DNA of 64,000 bases, from assembly GCA_000149265.1 (NCBI GenBank), contig CH003126.1:1344358-1408357 (forward strand), written 5' to 3'. The notes under the pieces were generated by a model. It did not search any database, was not told the origin of the DNA, and saw nothing but the letters and a program-made list of their open reading frames with translations. This document shows positions 10,801-22,800 of this stretch, piece by piece. The stretch is from Ciona savignyi. Its lineage: Eukaryota; Chordata; Ascidiacea; Phlebobranchia; Cionidae. The stretch's first letter is position 1, and each line of letters begins with the position of its first letter. A program made the position numbers and the translations under genes.

Positions 10801-13800
10801 ATCTTTATTTTTTTCTCGATATGCCAAAGCGCAATTCCACATTACTTAATTACGGCAATCAAGGTAACGAAAAATCGCACGTCATAGCGAATTAAAACAG
10901 AGACCTATAATACTTCAGTAAAGCAGATGATATTAATATACCATTTTTTTAAAATGCGTTTTATTTGATCATATTTTTGTTTCTTTTTATCGGGTCAAGT
11001 TTCGATCCTGTAATATTGGTTCTCCAACAGATATGTTGGTAAAGGGTATTTTACAATGTATCTATCTATTTTGCCTAGTTTTAAAGCCAAAACAATTGGA
11101 CCCTTCACTTGGCCCGGTTTTGAGAAGTATGCTAAAGTGTTTTACATTTTTTTTACGCCCAGCAAATTCAGAATGATATATATATTCCTCTTTGTGAATA
11201 CCATAAAATGAACGGATTGTATTTTATAATAAATGAGCTAGTGTTTTTAACAAGATTTTATCTGGATTCGTATTAAAAACCACTGAATCTTTCTCTGGCT
11301 CAGTTATTTATATGGGTTTGTCATAAGTCGGTCATGTTAACTAATAACCCAACCGCACTGACAAGCTAGTTTTATTAAAGATTTAACCGTCGGAATACTA
11401 CAGACAACATTGCTTTGATATCGAAGGTAATAATGCATTTTGTTGAACCTAAACCAAACTACTTTGACTTTTTGGAAAACGACAATGTGTAGAGTCGGAT
11501 CGATAACGGTAAAGAATCTTGGCATTGGGCGCATCTGCAGCCTAATTGATCCCTGTCACTGACGTGGTCTAACCTTTAAACTATTCGTCCTAATTTAGCC
11601 CTGTCTACATTGAGCCTTAGCTAACTATGTTTGGGCTTAATTTTCACGACAGCAGTGTAAACTCTGGGTTCTAACGTCTATGATGAACCATGTCACCGTG
11701 GTAACATACAGCGGCATAGAATGATTGAAGCAAGTTTATGTTTTCTATAGCCAATATAGTCCTGTTTAAGTTTGAAAATATCTTCGAAACATAAAAAAAT
11801 TGCAGACTGATCTAGCATGGCGTGGGTTAAGCGACGCATAATTTTCTGGCGCAATAAAATAAAATATTTAAACCCAAAACAGCTTGTTCAGTCTAAGTGT
11901 AAACGGGAATGAAGCCGACCGCTTTGTTTTAAAATTAAAGGACCGCAGTCATATTTAAGTCCAAAACACCATACAGGTTTCAGATTCGATCTCAACCTTA
12001 TTCATTCCTGTGTAGTTGTGGTCCTGTGTCTCCTAGACGGTAATTAGCCAAGGTAATACCCACGCAAAATCCATCCGCTTTTTACCTTTATGCATAACCC
12101 TCTAAACAACTCGACATAAACGCACATCCCACATTATTGATTACCTTCTGCTGTTTCCAGCTGCCATTGACGAAATGCTTTGGAGCCTTCTTGAAATACT
12201 GGATCTCGTGTCTACATTGGTGACCCCGTTGTGCGGTGTAATAACAATCAGACTGCTTTCCTTGGGCCGTGCATGCATGCAGCAACAAAGCAACGATTTC
12301 GAATATTCAGTGAGATACACAGCGGAGCGGTGGGATGTTGTGTCTGGTCTGAAGTGTTGATGAACTTTGAGTTTGGAAGACCTTCCGACCAGTTTCTGTT
12401 AATTTAATGAGGTTATTAAAAAACAGGATTTCATGTTACGGAACACATTGGTAGGTGTTACGGTAGGTAGGTGTATTTGGTTAAGGGAGCAGCCAAATTA
12501 GAATTTGTGAAATCAAAAGCAGTAGCTGGTAAAATTCTTGGCAAGGCACTTAGCTTAACTTAGTACTAGCATATGCATCGCATTAATCTCCGGGCTCCAG
12601 GCGATATCAGCGAAGCGCTCGTTGACTAAGTAGTGGCCTATCTGACCCTCAGCCATAAGGAGATTTTGTAAAAGCACTTACTTAATGGAATTTATTTAAA
12701 TGGATTAATGAGTCAAACAACATATAAAGCAATACATCCACCCCACACAACACATCTTAATAGCTGCAGCAAACCGACTGTAAACTCGCGGTCAACACCC
12801 TAGTTTCCAATTACAATCTTTACCAAAAAAGGATATGCGAAAATCCAGCGATTCAACTCACTCAGCAAAATTCAATTAAGAAAATCAAAGTCAACTTACT
12901 GGGTCCTTCGGTTTAAGAGTAGGAGACGAAAGAAGCAAGTTGGCTCCTTCTTCGTGGCCACTGGAGGCGATAAAGCTCTGGGAACGAACCATCATCTGCT
13001 GATCTGTTGATAGCGAACGGGACCCGGTGTTTGTGTTGTTCGGTACGTCCAGTAACTTCATGAAATCCTCCGAGCTTCCAGTTTTTCCGGACCCTCGACG
13101 GAACGCGGTGGTTTCGAACCTAGGACCTGTGGGATGTTTAGCCGTAAATTTGATGTAAATGATACCGATATATATCAGCAATGAAGGAATTCACTTAAGA
13201 AGATTTATCCCCAAATTTATTGATTATGTCATAATTTATACTTATAAGAAAGGCTTTAACCAACATAATAGGTATTTAGCCCCTTCCCTATACAAAACAC
13301 ACTAGCGCACAAAGAAGGCGATGTTAAACGTTTAACCCATTCTATTATATTTAAAGAAATTAGATGTTTACTTTGATTCGTCTAACACGTATCGCCATTT
13401 TCTTTCAATTAGTAACTTGTACATTGATTATTATATATATCGAAAGATAATTTAAATCGTTTTAATCTGAAAAAATCTAAACTAACCGTTCTATTATATA
13501 CAACACACTGTGTAATAACTCCGGTAGTTCGTGTGTAGGCATGTGGTAGTCTGACGACTGCTTGTTATAAATGGCATATAACCAATTAGTGGTACCCTCT
13601 TAGTCATGGTATTTAATTGAATATTTTTCTGAATGACAATGGTGCTGGTTCTCCGATGTTTATTTGGTTGAAAGCAGCATGTAATGGTCTGCGCATCGGT
13701 TTTATCGTTTAGCTGTGAAGTCTTGTAATTGTGCACACTTTCGTAAAATAAAGGTATTAATTGTGCATTTCCTAGCTGTTTTGTTGTAAAAGAAAGTTCC

Positions 13801-16800
13801 CGATGTATCAAGGGTGCCAACTTAAAACTGTCAAGAAAAACTTTCGGGGATTTTTCGTTTAGGTTGCAGATCCAAGCTTCAATTCTTAACTCCAAAAAGT
13901 ATAGGACTTGCTATTGCGGGGTTTTGAGTGACAGCCATTTTTGTGTTGTTTTTGTCAGTTTGCATTGAAAACATAGGAAAAATATTTGGGTAACGCGTTC
14001 TTAAGAACACGAGTATCCTATCCTATCGATGCGAATCCAATAATTCTTGCGTTCAATACCCGAAAAAAGCTTCGGATTACCTAACACCTGCATAAAGGTC
14101 ATTTCTTCTTTAAGAGTAATTACTTTAAACCACCACTTTATCCACTTTCCATCCTTAAGGTCTTAACATCTTCATTAGCGAAGTTAACGAATGGTTATTA
14201 AGATGAATGGATTTTAAAATCGTTTGTTATTTTTTTTCGTGAGCCCTAAATTAAATGAACCCAGAGCAGGCAATATATGCCTGTCGAAAAACGACGATTA
14301 CGGTAAATCCCCATAAAGCGAACACATTTGTTTCGCATCATAATAACTTTTAAAATGAAATATCTCGTCTTTATTAGGATTTATCTAGTATTTCTATTAA
14401 TTTTAATAGTTATATTTTTGTACTTAAGTTGCCATTTTGCATAGTTTTGGCGCATTGTCCGTATTTAACTTTTGTATATTTTGGTCAATGATATGTTTTA
14501 ACGCGTGTTTATCTTGCTTTTCCTGTGTCGTTATGTGTTTACTTGCTGTTATTTGTTATAAAAGTAATTTTAAACGTAACAATACCAGTAAAGAGACACA
14601 CATTATCAAAATGTAAAAAAATCGGCCTTAGGGGAATTCCCTAAAAGGTATATTCTCCTTTTAGATGTCGGGTCTAAAAGGTTTCTCGGAATTTGGTATC
14701 TTTGTCCTGTCTAAAGGGATGATGGAATAGGTGTCTGTGTTGATTCAGCATTAAAACCGTTGAAGCAAAAACGTTCGGATTGCATTTTTACGTATTATAA
14801 GCTGTTTCAGACAAAAATTACCGCAAAAGGCACATTTCTCCTGCGGCATAAAGGGTTTAAGCGGTAAACACATTAATATCATGCATATATTATGGCGTAG
14901 TATCATTATTTCTGAAATCTGAGGATAACGAAGTAAATATTTAATAAAGAAAACTAATGAAACATAGTCATATCGAACTTAAATGCACACTATTATTTTT
15001 CACGTCCCAGAATTTTATTTTTATTTTAATTTCAAAACTTTTTTGTGAACAGCGTCTAATACAGCTCAATAAGGCGTATTTGTTCGGATTTTTGGGCTGA
15101 CGTGTCTGCACGGCCTTTTGCAATAGAAGTCGGAGATAATGAAAGACAGTTATGCTCGTCTCGATCTAGCGTAAAATGCGAGATAAGATACTACGAGAAT
15201 ATAAAAATTAATTTTATGGCTACTAAAAAACCTTTCATAACCCTAAATATGACTTAGAGATTAGAACAAATTTCAAATTTTATTTAATTTATATTAATTT
15301 ATGTTCGGGTGCTGTGTTAGCAGTGATTAGTATAAATTTCGACGGTTGCTTATTTTCATATTTTTGCCGTTTTATTATTTTTAACCCGGCGAATTTTAAA
15401 GTAAGCTATTTTAAACCGCGTAAGACCGTGTTTGTGTATTACCATTAACAAAACCCTAATTTGACGCCCCCGAATATAAAAGTAATTTATTTGTTGCTGA
15501 GTAAGGAGTTCCTTTTTTATCGGCTTAAGTTTTAAAACCACGACAAGCTCGTCAAGAGTTTCGTTCTTACGTTGCGTGCTATATACGAATCGGTCACGTT
15601 AACCATTCGCCCACGCTAATGTTCATATCCACCGCCACATAAATAATGCCCATAAATACCTGTAAGATTATGTAGCGCGGGTGGACGATCTACCACGCCG
15701 TTCCTTCCATTCTGGTTTGGTGTGGGATGGTGCCGGGGCTCAAGGACCACTCCTAGACTGAAATATCTCACGTTTTATTGTCTCATTTCCCTTCCGAACA
15801 AGGTGCCAGTAATATTAGTATCACGACCATCTATATTTAGTTCGGCTTCCGAAATATAAGTATGTAGGAGAAAGGCTATGTTGATAAACTAGTATATGAA
15901 TCGAAAAAAACAGAGGATTGGTAAAGTGTAACAGGACAGTGTGACAATTGATAAACCCTGAAAAGGCGAAAAATAAACTTGAACTTTCTACAAATTCAAT
16001 ATTTTCACGATTTCTTGAACTTTGTGTCCAAAGATTCTTATGTCGTCCGATGGCTTGGTAGATTAGAGAATTGCCTTTCTTTTAAAAGAGTTGCAGGTTC
16101 GAAACTTGTCGGTGGCTATAGTCGACTGTGTGCTTTAGGTAAGGCACTTGATGGACATTGCATAAAACGATCTAGTTTATTTGAATTTCTTAAAACTGAA
16201 GGTATGCCTTTATCGTACACACTAAAATAAGTTACAACACACTAAAATAACTAAGGTTAATGGAGTTAATTCGACGATTGATCACATGTTATTGACCCCT
16301 TGCGTTTTCTTACTCACGGGTAAAAATAAGTATCCTAAGGTATAGCCTATAATCTTCTCTTTCCATTCCAATGGTTGAATCAGGTCAAACATCATGACGC
16401 ACGTACCGTATAACCTGTAATACCAGCTTGCCGGAGTAGACTTCCTATCATTCCCGGTTAGGCAAATGGCTCTTAAGCGCCCAAGGTTTCAACCGATATT
16501 TTTTGTATATTTTTTACCGGAACTGGATTCGAATCTTGGACCCCTCACTTAGTCACTGAGTTTGTTTAATCAATGCATTGCAAAATACCAATCGGTCGCC
16601 CACTCTAACTGCATAAACCCAGCGGATTAGTGAGTTAATACCCTTTATTGAGTTCTACCAAATTAAAAGAACATGTCTATTATATTGTATAACACACTGC
16701 AAAAGCTCCGGTAACCCGACGGTGGGCGCGAGGTGATCTGACCATTGCCCGTGTGTTAACCCCCTTAGTTTTCCCATTCACGGGAATAAACATGAATATC

Positions 16801-19800
16801 CTATCCTAATCGCTTTTTAGTGGCTGCACAGAGGATCGATTTCAAATTATTTAGCTTACTTGACCCATCTCTTATACACTGTAAAGTGTAAGTGGTTCTG
16901 AAAAGTGTAAATATCCATTTACATCTGGCCAACTTACTTAGAACTGTGTCGTGCTCGCTTTGATATCTCCAGATCCCGACCGATCATGTAGATCTTGATG
17001 TAGACTGGCCAGATTATGAAGCTTGGGATGAAGAAACTCAGCAGGCATGATGCAACAATGTACCTACGTCATTAAAACCAAAGTTAATTCAATTTGCGGC
17101 TGTACTAAAGCAACCTCAATAAATGGATCAGTCATTGACGCAATTTAGATGGACGTGTAGCTACTATTTTGGAGGCGGGAAAATCCACAATAAAGGATTT
17201 GTGCACGGTTATAGCAAGATAATTCGCGTCCACAACATATTTGCCTAAGCTATTGCAGTGTGTTTTGTGTTTTTCATTGTAGTGGGTTTTGTGTTTTTCA
17301 TTGTAGTGTATTTTTGCCTTGCTCTAATACACTTACGTCGTGCCAGCTTTAGGTTTTGGTCCAACGCGCTAATAGATATAGCCACCAATATATTTCCAGC
17401 AACTAGATATGATATCCACACGGCCAATGTATATAACGCTTGGCACCACAATTGTACATGAACCAACCATTAACACACATTCACATAATTCGCGTATAAG
17501 ACTTTTTAACCGAGGTACGTCACTTGTTTTGTATATAATTTGGTGTATCATTCGCGTTATAACCATTTGGCCACACGACCATACCTTTTTTTACGGGGCT
17601 TAGTATCGAACCCATAATGATTTCGTCCGCAAGACCGTTTTTTGTGTGTGATTTAGTATATGTACCATTCGCGTTAACCGTTTGACCACACGATCATACG
17701 TACGAACAATTTATTTCGACTTTGTTCAATCGACGTTAAGTGCCTTGCCAAATGACACACTCGAATTTTTCAAATCTGGTTTTCGATCCCACAAATTGAA
17801 AGCGAAACCTGCTTTTGACCCACATTGGCTATGGCGGGCGACCATTGTTTGCAACTTAATCGATAAAAAGATTAATGGTCGATGCCGCTTCCGATAAAAT
17901 GTGATGTTTGTTTTTACAAGGTTTTCTCTGACAAATGTCTCCATTGATCGCCGCGGTTTGTTTTCTTAAGCCTAATAAAAACTGCGATAAAAACTCGCTG
18001 GGAAAAACGTGAATGAAGGGTTGGAAATACTGATGAGGTAAAGTAATAAAGAAATTCTCCATTAGGATTTTGCACGTAGTTTAAAATTGATTAAGGTATG
18101 CGATTCGATGGTTAAAGCTAAAAAAGGAGGGAAATGCTCAGTAAAACCCTGAATACTTATTCTTACCCGGCCTAACCGCAAACCAATAACTAACTTTTAC
18201 CCCATTTTCCTAATCTTTATTTTAGGGTGTATAGTTTCCCATATTTCCTTTATTTCGATTTTACCGGGTTACTGTCTTTACAATTGTATTCTGGCGATCA
18301 GTCACGAACTAAAGAATTTAACCACGGTTATCGTCGGATAGCTTGCGCTTTGATCGAGGTGGGTGGTTTAAAATATCCTGAAGTCCAGAAATGCACCCTT
18401 AGATACTTCGTTGGGTAATAAGCTTTTGTAGCGTAAATATTCGATTTTTTTCCCGTGATAGGCTTGTCACTAAGTACGTGTTTTTATATATGGCGTGGTA
18501 TACCAATCGGTCGCGTTAAACATTCGACCTCACAACCATTTGAGAATAGTGTTTACCGCTTAATCAGTGCTTAGTAAATGGAGTTTCATTAAACTCCATG
18601 ATAACGCGTGGGTCAACAACCGGTAAGTGACAGGTTTGCAACCACCCGATAGCTATTTATTTCGTGTTCTGGAAAATACGCCAAAGTACATTGGTTGGGC
18701 CCAGTGAATTACCGGATTAAATAAAACGAAAGTGAGATATCCCATGGTAATCAACACCCTACAGCGGCTACAACAAGCCGACGATGCCGGACTTGGGGTA
18801 GTCAGACGAATACCGATATTATAACACCACTTGTTTTTTTCACTAAGAGGGTAAACACAATAATCCTATGCTATGCGGTTACAAAGTAACATGGGGTACT
18901 TATCAATTTCATGTTATACAGGTACAAAGTAACATGGGGTACTTATCAATTTAATGTTATAGAGGTACAAAGTTACATGGGGTACTTATCAATTTAATGT
19001 TATACAGGTACAAAGTAACATGGGTACTTATCAATTTAATGTTATACAGATACAAAGTAACATGGGGTAGTCATCAATTCCATGTTATACAGCAGGTACA
19101 AAGTGTGGGGGTACCGACCAAATCTATGCTTTAAGTGTACCAAGTGACGAGGCACTTACCAGGACGAAGCGTTGATGAAGCATCCCCTTTCGCTGTTGAT
19201 AGTCTCAATCTCGGAGACGAATGGAAGGAGCGACACCCCTGCCGCGAATAGCCAGACCTGAGAAAACACAATGGGCACAGGATAATATAACCGGTTAGCC
19301 TGGGTCCGACCGTTTGTCTGGCGGTTTAGTGTAACGCCTTTCTGGTTCGAAACTGGTCGCTAGCTAGTTGGCAGTGTCCTTGGGCAAGGCACTTAACGAA
19401 CATTGCTTGAATCCAGCGGATTAATGGGTTCTACCAAATTGAAGGAACGTGCGTGTCTATCATACACAACACACTGCAATAGCTCCGGTAACCCGACAGT
19501 GGGCGCGAGATGATCTGACGATTGGCCGTGTGTTAACCCCCTTGGTTTTCCCATTCACGGGGATAAACATGAATAGCCTATCTTCCCATCCTATAACTCG
19601 TGTTTATGGAGGTGAAAAGGTCAGATGGTATGTACGAACCAGCTGTTTATGTGACTATATGCTGTCCCTGAGGAGGATTCGACAGAACTGGTTGTTTAAT
19701 GAGTTCAAAATGTAAAAATGTCTTCACACCATACAACCCACTGCAGTAACTCCCACTTTTGTTACGATTTGGGTTTCTAACAGTTGCCCTTGTTTTTTTA

Positions 19801-22800
19801 CGCAAAGTAATATACAGAAATGTCCTATATCCTAACTTAACATGATTAAAAAGCATATGGTAAAATATTTACAAAGGGACATAACTATCCACAGAGTCTA
19901 TTTACCCACGGAAATACAACCTTGGTAATTTGACGCTCAGGGATAACACTTTGCCTCCCTTAATGTAGCCGAATCAAATTTCAATATTACAGTAGGCACA
20001 AAATTAATTATTTCATGTCCGTCGATAAAACCTGATTTACGGTAGGTAGAAAAATTCCAAAATGGACACCTCTAAAATTCAATTGGGTATTTTGACTAAC
20101 CAGTTTCTGTGTTACAACCAGTAAGTTTTACATCCCCGACAATGAAAACGTCTTAACCTTAAGACAATTCCCACGTACTCGTAGATCGCCTTTTGCAAAG
20201 CCTTTGCATGGACAGCAAACTAGACAAATTGGTTGTGTGCCCGAATGTTTAGCGACACTGACATACACAATTCATTTTAAAACCCAATTTAATAACGTAA
20301 TTCTGTTTTTAATTGTACGACCAGCTCAAGCGCTATTGTAGTAAATTGTCCAAGACGTGTTTGTAGCGTGTCACCATAAACGTCTAATTTGAGCTTTCAA
20401 GGTTTATATTATGTTGTATAGGGTTGTGATCAAAGCTTTAATCTCTCAGAAATCTTAAATTATCCAGTCCGACAAAAGCGACCTTCCCTAGGTTTGAAAC
20501 TAAGCCCGGTAAAAAAAACAGCAGCTTGACATCAGTAAAACCAGTTGAACAAATACTAATTTGACAATAGAAATAGCAAATAGTCAATAGGGGAACGGTA
20601 TTCCGCTACGGTTGTTTCGTGTGTGAGGTCACAATGACATATTTGACGTGAACATTTGGGATCGATTTATCGACAACTAGTCAACGCTTTGCTTTATTTC
20701 CTTCTACAGCTGTACAACGGCGCGAAAACCGCAAATCAATCATGTAAATTTCATAAAAACCGGGGTCGTTAAATAATTCTAGAGAAAGAATGTTCGCGAC
20801 CCCCTACTGCCCTATGCGAAGAAGTCACAGCAGTTGTTGTCCTTCCGTATATGTAGGCATGTAATTTACACAAAAAATCACTATTATAAAAAAGAGACGT
20901 TTCAACATGATTTTTTTATACTCTGGTACTTTTATGGGAAATATAACTAAAACATAATGCAATCTTTACAAAACGTTTCATATAAATATTTACGGTGATA
21001 TAAATTGGGCAATTTTATGATGGATAAAGCTATATGTTTTGGCATTTGAACTGTGTTATCATTTCGGTAAGCACAACGCAAAGGTATTTTTACAATGTTT
21101 TTACTGTTGTTTTTATAATAATATATTTACCTCCGTATCGTTTATTTACCCACCAGGTAAATAGATCTACCAAATTACGTCATTTCTGCATAGTGTTTGC
21201 CGTAAATCGATAATAAATTTGGTGAAATTGATAAAAGCGCGTAAACAGCAGCAGGTTGGGAGAACGTTTTTGTTTAACTTCTTTATCCTTGGTGTGGTAT
21301 ACCAAACAAGCTTGTGTGGATGCCAGAATTAAAGAAGCGACAGTAGTCTCGATCCGGAGAGAGATAAAACAAGAAACGAAAACCGCAGATCAACGTGCGC
21401 TGTATTGAATTACCCGGTGTACGATAACATCTCGGGTAAGATGAGCCGGCTAAGCTGACATGCCTTGATAATCGTGTTATATTGTGCGGCTTTGTTCCGT
21501 GCCATTTCCGCGACAAAAAAGTCTAAATCACCGACTTTTTAACCTAATTATAAATCGGTTCCGCGAACTTTACAAGGTGTTTACGAAAACACAGGGAAAA
21601 AACACTTTTGAAATTTTGATACAAGCTTTAAAACTTTTGTAATTGCAATGAGGAATTTAAAAACACCGAGATTTGTTTTGCTAAAGGTAATCAAATAAAT
21701 ACCCCGACTTTTAGTCGAATTCTTAAGCTTTTTTATTGCTGCCGTTTTGCGCGATCGATTTGATTTCGGTGAACCAAGGTAATGTCCTATCCAGGACACC
21801 AATGTAAAGTTTGGCGCCGAGGTAAGGAATCGAACACGCCACCCTTCCGCATTCGGAGATTACATAGGGGACCTGGAATAGCCATTCCAAAGACCGGAGG
21901 ATCCATGACAAATATTTCTATGTGAGTTTTTGTTAACACTTGGATTAGTGCTCATTATGGGTTGCCAATAACATAGACCATCTATAATGATCAAATTTCA
22001 GCTTTTAGACCCAACATATTTGCCTTTTATAACCCTTCCTGACAACAACCCTACCCTTCCCTATCGAACCAATAATACAAAAGGGTTTAACACAATGGAT
22101 ACATTTTCGCATTTCTTATTCTTTAGTACCCGGGATGAGTTTAGAACCCTCGACCTAAGGATTTGTTGTGGTGTTAGTTTTTTTCACGCTAAGTGTACTT
22201 AGGACGGTCGCCTATATGATAATGACTGTATTTTTTGAGCATCTCGTATTTCGTTATCAAAGAAAAAGCATTAAATATTTCCTTACTATAAAATGAAATT
22301 GTAATAATACAGTGTTGCGTGTTTACCCATATTTAAAAAAAAACAGTTTCGTTTTTTTTTAAATCATACTGTAAACAACCCGACAGTTATCGATTATTAA
22401 AAAATCCCTGTCTTTTCACAGTAAGCCAACTTTAGATCAACGGTGCCGGTCATATTCGTTCATTATTCATTTTGCGGCAGTTTGTATCCGCAGAGGCGTA
22501 TACATAGCATTATGTATGACGTGATAGGCATATACAGTACGAAGGGGCGATCTCCAATTTTAATTTTACTTTAAATCTGGCCTTAACGACAGATCGGAAT
22601 GTGTAGTCATTTAATAACTTATATTTTATATGAAAAAACAAGCCCAATCCTGTTCAAAATGCAAATATGTTCACAATTGTACGACTAGCTCAAGGCTATT
22701 ATAGTAAAATTGTACAAATTGTGTTTGTAGCGTGTCAACACGAAACGTCTATTTTTGGTTTTACAATTTTCGCATTTAAGGTTTATATTATGCTGTGTGC

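Larger units (their letters stand above)
8960..12899. other. Receptor intron 4
   Basis: About 3.9 kb without a supported gene. Contents seen: a 28-base direct duplication at 9652-9710 (GCAGTAAATCTTACAACTAT), a decayed type A SINE at 9838-10085, and type B fragments at 10330-10600. From 10650 to 12890 no clear structure is seen apart from a possible type A fragment near 12540-12830. Confidence 0.6.
13120..16937. other. Receptor intron 3
   Basis: About 3.8 kb with no supported gene. It holds type A SINE pieces at 13495-13580, 16036-16342 and 16612-16812, type B pieces at 15505-15618 and 16505-16607, and a LINE-like tail remnant near 14515-14580. The remainder is AT-rich without visible structure. 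Confidence 0.6.
17064..19159. other. Receptor intron 2
   Basis: Contains type B SINE pieces at 17505-17698 and 18447-18535, a decayed family P MITE near 18110-18255, and the minisatellite at 18878-19117. No nested gene is supported; the short reading frames here cross repeats. Confidence 0.6.

Noticed and set aside
13494-13895. 133-residue minus-strand frame in a receptor intron
   Set aside because: Part of it is a type A SINE fragment; the rest has no recognisable motif and no matching splice partners.
17258-17566. Overlapping short frames on both strands
   Set aside because: A short local duplication (GTGTTTTTCATTGTAGTG) and type B SINE pieces explain them; no protein family resemblance.
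18878-19117. Regular direct repeats that could suggest a CRISPR array
   Set aside because: The units are contiguous without unique spacers, and the DNA is eukaryotic; it is a minisatellite.
21741-21905. A tRNA-3'-end-like TGGCGCCGAGGTAAGG with GGAATCGAAC, suggesting a tRNA gene or a retroelement primer site
   Set aside because: The T-stem does not pair, no matching acceptor stem lies upstream, and no terminal repeat borders it.
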